DNA of 50,248 bases from an uncultured Eubacteriales bacterium (GCA_902790525.1 CADASI010000042.1:1-50248); one strand, 5' to 3'. Shown: positions 33,219 to 41,779, counted from the first letter of the stretch. Program-made: numbers and translations. The notes: generated from the sequence alone by a model not told the origin.

Positions 33219-33308
33219 TCTCGTGCCTCCCTTCTGTGCGTATTGTATCCCCCTTGGATTCAGATGACCACACACCGGCGGTTGAAATCGACCCAACCGG
33301 CGGTTGAG

Positions 33309-33791
33309 TCAGCCATTTAAGTACCTTTCCGCGTCCGCTCTGGACCTGAATTGATGGATCTCCACGCCCCCGGCGCGCTCGAGGCACCGCACGATCCGCG
33401 GCCTGACCTCTTTATGAAAATCCCTGACGAACGCCGTGAACGCCGGGTCCTCCGCCGTCTCCACCCAGGGCATGTCCTCCCGGGCGACGCCGCGCCTGTC
33501 CGCGATGCCAGAAAGGCACACCGCCGCGGGGTAGTCGAGGAAGAACACCGTGTCGCACCGTTTAAGCCGCGCCTCCAGCGTCCGAGCGTAGTTGCCGTCG
33601 ATGATCCATTCATCCCGTCGGAGCACCGCCTCAAGCCGCCGGTCAAACTCGTCCTGTGAAACCGCCGTCCGGTCCGCGTTCCAGTACAGCCGGTCCAGAT
33701 AGACAAGCGGCAGGCCGGTCACATCCTCGAGCCGCCGCGCGAACGTGCTCTTGCCGCCGCCAGGGCAGCCGATCACCAGGGCGCGCCTCAC
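33309..33791 (-). CDS. Adenylate-kinase-like P-loop protein at the end of the cbi operon
   Basis: A 160-residue P-loop nucleotide kinase-like protein resembling FlaR/topology-modulation and small AAA proteins. Walker A is GCPGGGKSTF at residues ~8-17. YLDRLYWN and WIIDGNY form the usual second and third motifs, and VFFLDYP is the Walker B-like strand. The start is GTG 33791, overlapping the cbiD stop (33790-33788), so it is translationally tied to cobalamin synthesis genes. The family phosphorylates or adenylylates unknown small substrates. Its operon position invites, but does not prove, a role in corrin or nucleotide-loop metabolism; it is not CobU (no related motifs). Confidence 0.75.
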   Translation of the reverse strand: MRRALVIGCPGGGKSTFARRLEDVTGLPLVYLDRLYWNADRTAVSQDEFDRRLEAVLRRDEWIIDGNYARTLEARLKRCDTVFFLDYPAAVCLSGIADRRGVAREDMPWVETAEDPAFTAFVRDFHKEVRPRIVRCLERAGGVEIHQFRSRADAERYLNG

Positions 33792-34924
33792 GTCCGCCAC
33801 TCCGCCGCGAGCCTGTCGGCGTTGTCGCTCTGCACCAGCACGCCCTTCCAGGGCTCGGCGTTGGTGAAGCATATGAAGCCGATCTCCACGCCCACGGGCA
33901 CCCAGCGCTCCAGCGTCGCCTGTATGCGCGCGCCCAGTGCCGCCGTGACGGGCTGAAGCAGTCCCCGGCTGTCGATGGCCTCCAGCGCGGCGTCGGTGGT
34001 CACGCAGTTCTGTATGTCCTTCAAAAGCCCGACGTCCCCGCCGCATTGGAGCGCGCAGGCGATCAGCGTCTCCATGCGCCCGTCCCCGTAGGCGGAGTGG
34101 GTGTTGTGCAGCCCGATGCCCAGCTTCACCAGCTTGCCGATGTGCCCCACCAGCAGTATGCGCTCGAAGCCGTGGCTCACCGCCGCCTCGACGCCGTCGC
34201 CGATGAAGTTGCTCACGGACACCTGCCGCCGCATGTCGAGCCCCAGCGTCTCGCGGGCGAACACCTCCCCGTAGTTGCCGGGGCACAGCAGCACGCCCTT
34301 TGCGCCGGCGGCGGACAGCACGCTCAGCTCGAGCCGGATGGTATCCACCAGCGCCGCGTTGCTCATGGGCTCCACGATGCCGGTGGTGCCGATCACCGAG
34401 ATGCCGCCCACGATGCCGATGCGCGGGTTGAACGTCTTTTTCGCCAGCGCCGCGCCGTCCGGGATGGAGACGGTGATCTTCACGCCCCCATTATAGCCCT
34501 GCGCGGCGCACACCGCCTCCACGGCCTCGCCGATCATGCGCCGCGGGGTGGAATTGATGGCCGCCGCGCCCACGGGCTGGTCCAGCCCTTCCTTCGTGAC
34601 GCGCCCGACGCCCTCTCCCCCGTCGATAAAAATACCGACGTCGGTTTTTTCTGCCGTGGCATACACCAGTATGCCGTTGGTAATGTCCGGATCGTCGCCG
34701 CTGTCCTTCTGCACCGCGCACCGTGCAAAGCCCGCGCCAAACTGTATATCCAGTATCTCAAGCGTCAGCCGGATGCCCTTGGGGGTGTCCAGGTGCACGC
34801 TCTCCACCGGTTTTCCCGTCAGCAGCATTTCCGCCGCGGCCTTCGCCGCCCCCGCCGCGCAGGAGCCGGTGGTGTAGCCGCAGCGCATGGTCTTTCCGCC
34901 CTTGGTGATGTAATGACGCAGCAT
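33788..34924 (-). CDS. cbiD: Cobalt-precorrin-5B C1-methyltransferase
   Basis: A 378-residue CbiD, which methylates C1 of cobalt-precorrin-5B in the anaerobic cobalamin route. Seen: MRCGYTTGSCAAGAAKAA at the N-terminus, GEGVGRVTKEGLDQPVG, AINSTPRRMI, GGISVIGTTGIVEPMS and a central glycine-rich stretch, all hallmark CbiD segments. Its start ATG 34924 lies two bases before the cbiC stop codon region, and its stop overlaps the kinase-like gene. Presence of cbiD and cbiG rather than cobF/cobG marks the oxygen-independent route. Confidence 0.95.
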   Translation of the reverse strand: MLRHYITKGGKTMRCGYTTGSCAAGAAKAAAEMLLTGKPVESVHLDTPKGIRLTLEILDIQFGAGFARCAVQKDSGDDPDITNGILVYATAEKTDVGIFIDGGEGVGRVTKEGLDQPVGAAAINSTPRRMIGEAVEAVCAAQGYNGGVKITVSIPDGAALAKKTFNPRIGIVGGISVIGTTGIVEPMSNAALVDTIRLELSVLSAAGAKGVLLCPGNYGEVFARETLGLDMRRQVSVSNFIGDGVEAAVSHGFERILLVGHIGKLVKLGIGLHNTHSAYGDGRMETLIACALQCGGDVGLLKDIQNCVTTDAALEAIDSRGLLQPVTAALGARIQATLERWVPVGVEIGFICFTNAEPWKGVLVQSDNADRLAAEWRT

Positions 34925-34926
34925 GG

Positions 34927-35556
34927 CTATCTCCCCAGCATGTACAGAAGCGCGTTGCAGATGGCCGCGGCCACGTTGCTGCCGCCCTTGCGGCCCCGGG
35001 CGACGATGTAGGGCACGTCGGCGGTCATGATGAGCTCCTTGGACTGCACGACGTTCACAAACCCCACCGGCACGCCGATGACGAGCTTCGGGTCGAGCCG
35101 GCCCTCCGAAATCATCTCGTAGATGTGTATGAGCGCCGTGGGGGCGTTTCCGATGGCGAAGATCAGCGGCCTTTTCAGCCCCGCGGCCTTCTCCATGGCC
35201 TGCACCGCGCGGGTGGTGCCGCTCTGCTTCGCGGCCTCCGCCACGTCGGGGTCGCCGATGAAGCAGAGCGCCTCGCCGCCGTGCTTCGCCAGCGCCTTCT
35301 TGTTGATGCCGGACATGGCCATGGTGGTGTCCGTCACGATGGCCGCGCCGCCGCGGATGGCTTCAAGCGCCTTCTCCACGACCCCCTCCGAGAAGCACAG
35401 CGTGTCGGCGTAGTCGAAGTCCGCCGTGGTGTGGATCACCCGCTTGACGATCGGCTCAAGCGTGGGATCGACGGGGTGCTTTAGCTCCTGCCCGATGATC
35501 TCAAAGCTCCGGGCCTCGATCTCCATGGGCGCGACCCGTTCCAATTCAATCTTCAT
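34927..35556 (-). CDS. cbiC: Precorrin-8X methylmutase
   Basis: A 209-residue CbiC/CobH that moves the C11 methyl to C12, producing cobyrinate. Seen: IEARSFEIIG, RVIHTTADFDYADTL with the catalytic His, TDTTMAMSGINK, and a C-terminal GVPVGFVNVVQSKE with RGRKGGSNVAAAI. The start is ATG 35556 with GGGAGG upstream, inside the last 11 bases of the preceding cbiJET gene; a longer frame to 35586 lacks a site. It is the fifth gene of the operon. Confidence 0.95.
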   Translation of the reverse strand: MKIELERVAPMEIEARSFEIIGQELKHPVDPTLEPIVKRVIHTTADFDYADTLCFSEGVVEKALEAIRGGAAIVTDTTMAMSGINKKALAKHGGEALCFIGDPDVAEAAKQSGTTRAVQAMEKAAGLKRPLIFAIGNAPTALIHIYEMISEGRLDPKLVIGVPVGFVNVVQSKELIMTADVPYIVARGRKGGSNVAAAICNALLYMLGR

Positions 35557-37477
35557 GTTCGTCCTCCCGCCGCTGCATGGCGGCAATGGTGATGGGGTTG
35601 AGCGCCGTCATCAGGTGATAGCGCCCGGCCTTCCGGCTTCGGGAGAGGTTCATCTGGACGACCTCCGAATCGTCAAACCCGAATTTTGAGATGATTTGCG
35701 CGATCTCGCCCGTGGATTCCAGCGCAATGGCGTTGATCACGATGCGCACGCGCGGGTTTTTTTCAATCAGACGCGCCACGATGGCCTCCATATTGCCGCT
35801 GGAGCCGCCGATGAAGGCGTGGGTGGGCGCGGGCAGGTCCGCCATGGCCTCGGGGGCCAGGCCCCGAACCACCTCCAGATTCGAAAGAACAAACCGACGT
35901 CGGTTTGTTTCGATCAGTGCCGCCGCGTCCTCCCGGCATTCTATGGCGTACACCCGCCCTACCGGGCAGTTCAGCGCCAGCTCCACCGACACAGAGCCCG
36001 TGCCCGCGCCGATGTCGTAGACCACGGCGTCCTCCGTCAGCTTGAGCTTCGAGATCGACACCGCCCGCACCAGGCCAACGGGCAGCGTCCCCTTGGAAAC
36101 CGGACGCTCCACCAGCATGGCGCTCAGCGGCGCGCAGGCGTATTCCTTCAATTCAAGCGCCGTGCCGCGGGTCAGCTTCTCGTCCGGGTAGGACAGCCGC
36201 TCGCCCACGCTCACCACGGCGTCGCCCAGGCCCGCGTCGATCAGGTCGGCGCAGACCCGCTTCACGGCGTCCGAGCCGTCCGTCAGCGCGAACACCTTGC
36301 CCCAGCGCCGGATCTCCGGCACGATGGAGCCCTCCCGCCCGTGCAGCGATATCGCCCGGGCATCGTCCCAGCTGGTTTTAAGCCGCGCGCACAATACCTG
36401 CATGGAGCTTAACCCCGGGATCACCCGAACCCGGTCGGTTTTAAGCATCGGCAGCAGCTTCTTCGTGCCGCTGTAAAACCCGGAATCCCCGGACATCACC
36501 ACCGCGAAGCGTCGGTACTCCGGGTGGGCGTCCATGCACTCGGCAATCTTCTGCGGCGCGATCTCCGCAAAGCCGGGCCTTCCGTAGTCCGCCGTCGCCT
36601 CCAGCATGCGCCGCGCGCCGATCATGCAGTCGCAGTTGCGAAGCGCCTCGTCCGCCTCAAAGGTCATCGTGCCCCGGGAGCCCATGCCGATGCCGACCAC
36701 CGCGACCTCCCGGGCGGGCGTCAGGCCGTACTTATCCACCAGCCAGCGCACGGTCTGCGCGTAGTCTATGCCCGCCTGCTGGGCGGGCTGGCCGATCACC
36801 ACGCACTTCGCCCCGGCCAACCGCGCGGCCTCCAGCTTCTCCTCGAAGCCGCCGCTTTTGCCGGATTCCTTGGTGACCAGGTACTTCGCGCCGATGGCCT
36901 TCAGCGTAGCCACGTTCATCTCCACCGAAAACGGCCCCTGCATGGCGATGATGTGCGCCGGGGCAAACCCCGCCGCCGCGCAGGCCGCCAGCGACGACGC
37001 CATCGGCAGCACCCGCGGGTAGAACCGGTCCTGATAATCCGGCACATGGGTGTAGGGCGCGAGCTCCTTGCTGCCGGTGGCCAGCAGCGCGGCGCCCTCA
37101 TGCTTTGCCAGATAGTCCGCCGCGCCCTGTATGGAATCCACGACCACGGCGTCCGCGTCGGCCGTCTCCCCGCCCCGGTTGAGCCGCATATAACCGACCC
37201 CGGTCGCTTCGCACGCCTCCCGGATGGTCTCGGAAGCCAGCGTGGCGAAGGGATGGGTGGCGTCGATCACGGCGTCAATGCGCCTATCGTCAAACAGCCG
37301 CCGCATGCCCGCGCCGTCCAGCCGCCCGGCCAGCACCTCGACGTTCTCTCCCCGGGGGATCAGCGCCTCGCCGTAGTCCGTCGCCACGCAGGCGCACACC
37401 TTCACCGGCTGTCCCACGAGGCATTCCACCAGCCGACGGCCCTCCGTCGTGCCCGCGAAGATGCAGATCTCAGACAT
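35546..37477 (-). CDS. cbiJET: Trifunctional CbiJ-CbiE-CbiT fusion
   Basis: A 643-residue protein with three cobalamin enzymes in line. Residues ~1-250 are precorrin-6A reductase CbiJ/CobK (IFAGTTEGRRLVE, DATHPFA, TGSKEL, KESGKSGG). Residues ~257-450 are the tetrapyrrole methylase CbiE (VVGIGMGSRGTMTFEA, VMSGDSGFYSG, PGLSSMQ). Residues ~455-643 are CbiT (SKGTLPVGLVRAVSISKL, VYDIGAGTGSVSVE, FIGGSSGN). Together they reduce cobalt-precorrin-6A, methylate C5 and C15 and decarboxylate. CbiE-CbiT fusion is CobL-like and common; adding CbiJ in front is rarer. The start ATG 37477 overlaps the cbiH stop by four bases plus. Confidence 0.93.
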   Translation of the reverse strand: MSEICIFAGTTEGRRLVECLVGQPVKVCACVATDYGEALIPRGENVEVLAGRLDGAGMRRLFDDRRIDAVIDATHPFATLASETIREACEATGVGYMRLNRGGETADADAVVVDSIQGAADYLAKHEGAALLATGSKELAPYTHVPDYQDRFYPRVLPMASSLAACAAAGFAPAHIIAMQGPFSVEMNVATLKAIGAKYLVTKESGKSGGFEEKLEAARLAGAKCVVIGQPAQQAGIDYAQTVRWLVDKYGLTPAREVAVVGIGMGSRGTMTFEADEALRNCDCMIGARRMLEATADYGRPGFAEIAPQKIAECMDAHPEYRRFAVVMSGDSGFYSGTKKLLPMLKTDRVRVIPGLSSMQVLCARLKTSWDDARAISLHGREGSIVPEIRRWGKVFALTDGSDAVKRVCADLIDAGLGDAVVSVGERLSYPDEKLTRGTALELKEYACAPLSAMLVERPVSKGTLPVGLVRAVSISKLKLTEDAVVYDIGAGTGSVSVELALNCPVGRVYAIECREDAAALIETNRRRFVLSNLEVVRGLAPEAMADLPAPTHAFIGGSSGNMEAIVARLIEKNPRVRIVINAIALESTGEIAQIISKFGFDDSEVVQMNLSRSRKAGRYHLMTALNPITIAAMQRREDEHED

Positions 37478-38201
37478 CCTTATACCCCCTGGGCGTCACC
37501 ATCCGGCCGCCGATGACCCGCGTGAAGGCGTTGCCGATGAACACGGTAGTGAACATGTCGGCGTCGTAGTCGCGCAGTTCGGAGAGCGTCATGACCTCCG
37601 CGGCCTCGCCCTCGCGGCCAATGTTGCGCACGATGCCGCACACGGTTTCCGGGCGCTGGTGTCTGAGCACGATGTTGCAGGCCCTTTGCAGGTAGTCCCG
37701 GCGCTTCAAACTGCGCGGATTGTAGAGCACGATGCCGAAGTTGCCCGCCGCCGCGCAGTCCAGCCGCTTTTCGATCAGCTCCCAGGGCGTCAGCAGGTCG
37801 GACAGGCTGATGACGGCAAAATCGTGGGTCAGCGGCGCGCCGAGCCGGCACCCGCCGGAGGTGGCCGCGGTCAGCCCGCCGATCACCTCGACCGCTACGG
37901 AATCGTCCTCGCCCAGCAGCTCGTAGATGAGCCCCGCCATGCCGTAGATGCCCGCGTCGCCGGAGCAGATCATCGCCACGTCCCGGCCCTCCCGGGCCAT
38001 GTCCAGCGCCATTTTGCAGCGGTCCACCTCGCGGCGCATGGGGGTCGTGAAGAACTCCTTGTCCGGGAAGTGCGCCTTCACCAGGTCGACGTAGACGTGA
38101 TAGCCCACGATCACGTCGCAGGCGTTCAGCGCGTTGACGGCCTTCACCGTCATCTCCTCATAGTCGCCGGGGCCGATGCCCACCACGCGAATCTTAGCCA
38201 A
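37470..38201 (-). CDS. cbiH: Precorrin-3B C17-methyltransferase, ring contraction
   Basis: A 243-residue tetrapyrrole methylase of the CbiH/CobJ type that methylates C17 with ring contraction. Seen: RVVGIGPGDYEEMT, GYHVYVDLV, ICSGDAGIYGMAG, GGLTAATSGG(C) and LGAPLTHDFAVISLSD, then LYNPRS. The start is TTG 38201, seven bases after GGGGG; TTG 38207 almost touches that site. It overlaps the cbiG stop (38196-38194) and the cbiJET start. Confidence 0.94.
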   Translation of the reverse strand: MAKIRVVGIGPGDYEEMTVKAVNALNACDVIVGYHVYVDLVKAHFPDKEFFTTPMRREVDRCKMALDMAREGRDVAMICSGDAGIYGMAGLIYELLGEDDSVAVEVIGGLTAATSGGCRLGAPLTHDFAVISLSDLLTPWELIEKRLDCAAAGNFGIVLYNPRSLKRRDYLQRACNIVLRHQRPETVCGIVRNIGREGEAAEVMTLSELRDYDADMFTTVFIGNAFTRVIGGRMVTPRGYKDV

Positions 38202-39210
38202 ACTCAATCCCCCATTTCATCTCCGCCACGGCGACGGTCACGCCGTTTAACGCGGTCTTCGGTACGATGATGCGGCCGCCGGAGGCCGCCGCGGCCCGCT
38301 CGCAGACGTTGTCCACGCCCACGGTGCTCTGAACGAACGCGGAGGGCGTGAAGTCCCCCGCCACGGCGTTGAGCGCCTCCGCCGTGTGGAATGTGACCGG
38401 CCAGCCGAGGTCCCGGCAGCATTCAAGCAGCCCGGGCTCGTCGGCCTTTATGTCGATGGACGCCGCCTCGGCCACCGCCTCGAGGCGCAGGCCATGGTCG
38501 GACAGCACCCTGTAAACGGCCTCCCGGATGGCCTCGGCGGGCGTCCCGCGCCGGCAGCCGATACCGACGCGCAGCGCCCGGGGCACCAGCAAAAGCGTCT
38601 CGTCAAAGGGCTTTAGATTCCTGACGGACACGCACACCCCCAGGTCGCCCGCATTCGCCCAGAAAAGCCCCTCGGCCAGCCGTTCGGGCCGCTCGCCGTC
38701 CGACCAGAAGGGAATGTCCCGCTTCAGTATCTCCGCCGACACCTTCTTCGCCAGCGCCATGGAGGTAATCGCCATGCCGCGCTCCGCGGCCCAAGCGTCC
38801 ACCGAAAAGCGCCCGTTGACGTCGGTGGCGGTGGTAATCACCGGGGTCGCGCCCAGCGCGAGGGCCAGCGTCCGCGCCAGCCGGTTCGCGCCGCCGATGT
38901 GGCCGGAGAGTATCGGTATGACGAACCGCCCGGCCTCGTCCAGGCACAGCACCGCGGGGTCGGAGCGCTTGCTGGCGACGTGCGGCGCGACGGCGCGCAC
39001 CGCAATGCCCGCCGCGCCGACGAAGATCAGCGCGTCCCGGTCGAACACGCTGCCTACAAAGTCGCTCAGCGCGCCGGCGTAGGCGTCAAAGTCGGCGTCC
39101 GCGAGCTTTTCCGGCGTCCGGAGCAGCGCCTCCGCATCATTCAGCGCGTCCCGGACCCTGAGCGCCGTCCGCTTGCCCCGGGCGGTGAAGGCGAACAGTG
39201 CCGCCCTCAT
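38194..39210 (-). CDS. cbiG: Cobalt-precorrin-5A hydrolase
   Basis: A 338-residue CbiG that opens the delta-lactone of cobalt-precorrin-5A and releases acetaldehyde. The N-terminal domain has LIFVGAAGIAVRAVAPH and DEAGRFVIPILSGHIGGAN, both family marks; ITTATDVNG and FSVDAWA follow; the C-terminal CbiG domain has VGIGCRRGTPAEAI and FHTAEALNAVAG, and ends SGGRIIVPKTALNGVTVAV. Start ATG 39210 overlaps the cbiF stop (ATGA). Confidence 0.95.
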   Translation of the reverse strand: MRAALFAFTARGKRTALRVRDALNDAEALLRTPEKLADADFDAYAGALSDFVGSVFDRDALIFVGAAGIAVRAVAPHVASKRSDPAVLCLDEAGRFVIPILSGHIGGANRLARTLALALGATPVITTATDVNGRFSVDAWAAERGMAITSMALAKKVSAEILKRDIPFWSDGERPERLAEGLFWANAGDLGVCVSVRNLKPFDETLLLVPRALRVGIGCRRGTPAEAIREAVYRVLSDHGLRLEAVAEAASIDIKADEPGLLECCRDLGWPVTFHTAEALNAVAGDFTPSAFVQSTVGVDNVCERAAAASGGRIIVPKTALNGVTVAVAEMKWGIEFG

Positions 39211-39962
39211 CGCTCCGCCTGCCTGAATTCGGTGGTGAAGCCCGGGTCGTACAGCTTCGAGCGGTCGTAGTTGTCGCCCAGGAAGCCGCCCACCACGATC
39301 AGCGAGGTTTTAGTCAGCTTGTTTGAGCGCACCGTCTCGCCCAGCGTGCCCACGGTGCAGCGGAATATCCGCTCATCGGGCCAAGTGGCCTTGTACACGA
39401 TGGCCGCCGGGGTGTCCTCGGGATAGCCACCCTCGATGAGCTGCCGCTGGGCGTCGTCGGCCAGCGAGGTGGTCAGAAACAGCACCATCGTGGCCCTGTG
39501 CTGCGCGAAGGATCTGATGCTCTCCCGCTCCGGCACCGGCGTGCGGCCCGCCGCGCGGGTGATGATGACCGACTGCGACACGTCCGGCAGCGTGTACTCC
39601 GCCTTAAGCGCCGCCGCCGCGCCGCAGAAGGCGCTGACGCCGGGGCAGACGTCGTATGCAATGCCCAGCCGATCCAACTCGTCGAACTGTTCGCGCACCG
39701 CGCCGTAGATGCTTGAATCGCCGGTGTGCAGGCGCACGGTGGTCTTCCCCGCCGCCTCCGCGGCCCGGATCACGTCGATCACCTGCTCCAGCGTCATCTT
39801 CGCGCTGTCGTGGATCTCACACCCCTCCCGGGCGTAGTCCAGCAGCGCCGGGTTCACCAGCGAGCCCGCGTAGATGATCACGTCCGCCTCTTTCAGAAGC
39901 CGCGCGCCGCGCACCGTGATCAGGTCCACCGCGCCGCTGCCCGCGCCGACAAAATGTACCAT
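39207..39962 (-). CDS. cbiF: Cobalt-precorrin-4 C11-methyltransferase
   Basis: A 251-residue tetrapyrrole methylase CbiF/CobM, methylating C11. Seen: VHFVGAGSGAVDLITVRG, YAGSLVNPALL, RLHTGDSSIYGAVREQ, PGVSAFCGAAAAL, SQSVIITRAAGRTPVPE. The start is ATG 39962, with GGGAGG seven bases upstream; the ATG at 39968 is adjacent to that site. It is the first gene of cbiF-G-H-JET-C-D-kinase. From cobalt-precorrin-3 to cobyrinate every step is encoded here. CbiL, the cobalt chelatase, the amidases and the later genes are outside the window. The leader is about 20 bases, leaving no room for a B12 riboswitch. Confidence 0.94.
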   Translation of the reverse strand: MVHFVGAGSGAVDLITVRGARLLKEADVIIYAGSLVNPALLDYAREGCEIHDSAKMTLEQVIDVIRAAEAAGKTTVRLHTGDSSIYGAVREQFDELDRLGIAYDVCPGVSAFCGAAAALKAEYTLPDVSQSVIITRAAGRTPVPERESIRSFAQHRATMVLFLTTSLADDAQRQLIEGGYPEDTPAAIVYKATWPDERIFRCTVGTLGETVRSNKLTKTSLIVVGGFLGDNYDRSKLYDPGFTTEFRQAER

Positions 39963-39988
39963 ACCCATACCTCCCTTTGTTCGATATG

Positions 39989-40049
39989 ATTCTAACACAT
40001 CTCCGAATACCCTGTCAATGTTGACAAAACCGATCAACCCATCTATAAT
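39989..40049. promoter_or_regulatory. Divergent promoters with palindromic -35 boxes
   Basis: Plus strand: TTGACA (40021-40026), 17 bases, TATAAT (40044-40049), a perfect consensus, driving the NUDIX gene. Minus strand: TTGACA (40018-40013), 18 bases, TAGAAT (39994-39989), driving cbiF. The two -35 boxes form the palindrome TGTCAA-TG-TTGACA (40013-40026), so RNA polymerases would compete and a regulator could bind the palindrome. Confidence 0.7.
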
Positions 40050-40072
40050 CACCGTTGGGAGTTGATCTGCAA

Positions 40073-40862
40073 ATGGACAAAAACAGATGGCTGGACTGGG
40101 CGAAGGAATTACAGGACCTCTCGCAAAACGCCCTGGCCTACTGCAAGGATGTCTACGATATCGAGCGCTTTGGGCGCATCCGGGAGATTTCCGCCGAAAT
40201 GATGCGCGAAATCACCGACCTGCCGATCAAACAGGTGAAGGACTATTTCTGCGCCGGGGACGGCTACCAGACGCCCAAGATCGAGACCCGCGCGGCGGTG
40301 TTCCGCGACGGCGGCATACTGCTGGTGCAGGAGCGCACCGGGCGTTGGTCGATGCCCGGCGGCTGGGTGGATTAGAGTGTGTTTCTAAAATGCCTGAAGC
40401 GCATTTTCGGCGTCTTTGACTGCATTTCTGCGTTGCTTTCCCTTGACTTAGTCCCACTAAGCCTGCGGGGATGGTTGATTTTTAGACTGAAATTAGTATC
40501 AAATCCACTCGAAACTGCATCTCCCGGCATTTAGAAACACACTCTACAACCTGAGCGTGCGCAAAAACACCGTCAAGGAGGTGTTCGAGGAGGCCGGAAT
40601 GACCGTCAAGGCCGAGCGCCTGATCGCGCTGGAGGACCGCAACCGGCACCACGAAAGGCGCCACGCCCACGAGATCCTGTCGGTGCTGGTATTGTGCAGA
40701 TACGTCTCCGGGGCCTTTATGCCGAACGCGGAGACTCAGGACTGCGGCTTCTTCACCCCGGACAACCTGCCGCCTCTGGAAACCGCAAAGACGACCCGGG
40801 CGCATATCGAGATGAGCTTCCGAGCCCTCGCCGACCCGCACTGGCCGGTATTCTTCGATTAG
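40073..40862 (+). pseudogene. NUDIX hydrolase split by a MITE
   Basis: The N-terminal part (40073-40372) has WLDWAKELQDLSQNALAYCK, the helical cap typical of Nudix proteins similar to ADP-ribose pyrophosphatases, then IETRAAVFRDGGILLVQE and PGGWVD, the start of the Nudix box. A 170-bp element follows with a stop codon at its edge. After it the box resumes in frame as NLSVRKNTVKEVFEEAGM and the protein ends at TAG 40860. Removing the element with one TA copy restores GGWVD-Y-NLSVR exactly. The start is ATG 40073 with GGGAG upstream. As is, only a truncated 100-residue peptide is made. Confidence 0.9.
40375..40544. mobile_element. 170-bp MITE with TA target duplication
   Basis: Terminal inverted repeats are GAGTGTGTTTCTAAAATGCC on the left and, read inverted, GAGTGTGTTTCTAAATGCC on the right, differing by one A. 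TA lies immediately outside both ends (40373-40374 and 40545-40546). The inside carries a small hairpin CTTAGT-CCC-ACTAAG (40447-40461) and no ORF. TA duplication fits mobilisation by a transposase of the IS630/Tc1-mariner type encoded elsewhere. No second copy is in the window. Confidence 0.88.
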
Positions 40863-41731
40863 TCCCCCTCCCGCCACGATTTGACGTACTCGATGAACCG
40901 CGTGGTGGACACCGACAGCGTCCGCCCCTCGGGATAGGCCAGGGCGATTTCGCGCTTCAGCGGCGGGTCGAGGGGGCGGCGCACGACGCGGAAGCTGGTG
41001 CGTTTAAGCACCAGGTCCGACAGCACGCTGACCCCCAGCCCGCCCTCCACCATGGCGATGATGGCGTGGTCGTCCTCCACCACGAACTGTGTGTTGGGCT
41101 TCACCGATCGGTTGTTCAGCATCACGCGGATGCCGCCGGGGGTATTCTCCGCGTACATGATGAAGGGCTCCGTCAGCAGCTCGTCCAGCGGGATCGCGGC
41201 CTTTTCAGACAGCGGATGCCCCTCCGGCAGCACCGCCAGCAGGTCGTCCGACTTGAGGTGCAGGCTCGAAAGCCCGTCCCTGAGCGGCAGCTGCGTAAAG
41301 CCAAGGTCCACCCGACCGCGCAGCAGCCACTCCTGGATCTGGGCGTAGTCGCCGTGCAGGAGCTCGAAGGTGATGTTCGGGTAGCTCTGCCTGAAGGCGT
41401 GTATGATGCCCGGCAGCCAGTGGGTGGACACGCTGGTGAACGTGCCGATGCGCAGATGGCCCGACTCCATGCCCTTGAGTTCGTCGCGCTTTTCACTGAC
41501 CAGCCGCCAGCTCTCGTACAGCGCCTCGATGTAGGGCAGTATCTCCTGGCCGTCGCTGGTCAGCTGGACGCCCGTGCGGTCGCGCCGCAGAAGCTTGAGC
41601 CCGCATTCGTCCTCCAGCGAATTGAGGATGTAGGTCATGCCGGACTGGGTGTACCCCAGCGCGTCCGCGGCCCGGGTCAGGCTGCCCAGCTCCACGGTCT
41701 TTAAAAACGCCTCGTACTTCGATATGCTCAC
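40859..41731 (-). CDS. LysR-family transcriptional regulator
   Basis: A 290-residue LysR regulator. Residues ~1-60 form the winged helix (LKTVELGSLTRAADALGYTQ, SGMTYILNSLEDECGLKLL). The rest is the two-lobed effector domain (LRIGTFTSVSTHWLPGII, VDLGFTQLP, MVEGGLGVSVLSDLVLKR). The start is GTG 41731 with GAGGAGG eight bases upstream; the TTG at 41755 overlaps this site. It points away from the oxidoreductase operon upstream and converges on the NUDIX gene with the stop codons overlapping. Effector and targets unknown. Confidence 0.9.
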   Translation of the reverse strand: MSISKYEAFLKTVELGSLTRAADALGYTQSGMTYILNSLEDECGLKLLRRDRTGVQLTSDGQEILPYIEALYESWRLVSEKRDELKGMESGHLRIGTFTSVSTHWLPGIIHAFRQSYPNITFELLHGDYAQIQEWLLRGRVDLGFTQLPLRDGLSSLHLKSDDLLAVLPEGHPLSEKAAIPLDELLTEPFIMYAENTPGGIRVMLNNRSVKPNTQFVVEDDHAIIAMVEGGLGVSVLSDLVLKRTSFRVVRRPLDPPLKREIALAYPEGRTLSVSTTRFIEYVKSWREGD

Positions 41732-41779
41732 CGGCGACACCTCCTCGCCCTTCAATTATACCCCAATATCAACGCAAAA

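Noticed and set aside
39963-40020. Cobalamin riboswitch expected before cbiF
   Set aside because: The promoter leaves only about 20 bases of leader; no B12-box sequence is visible.
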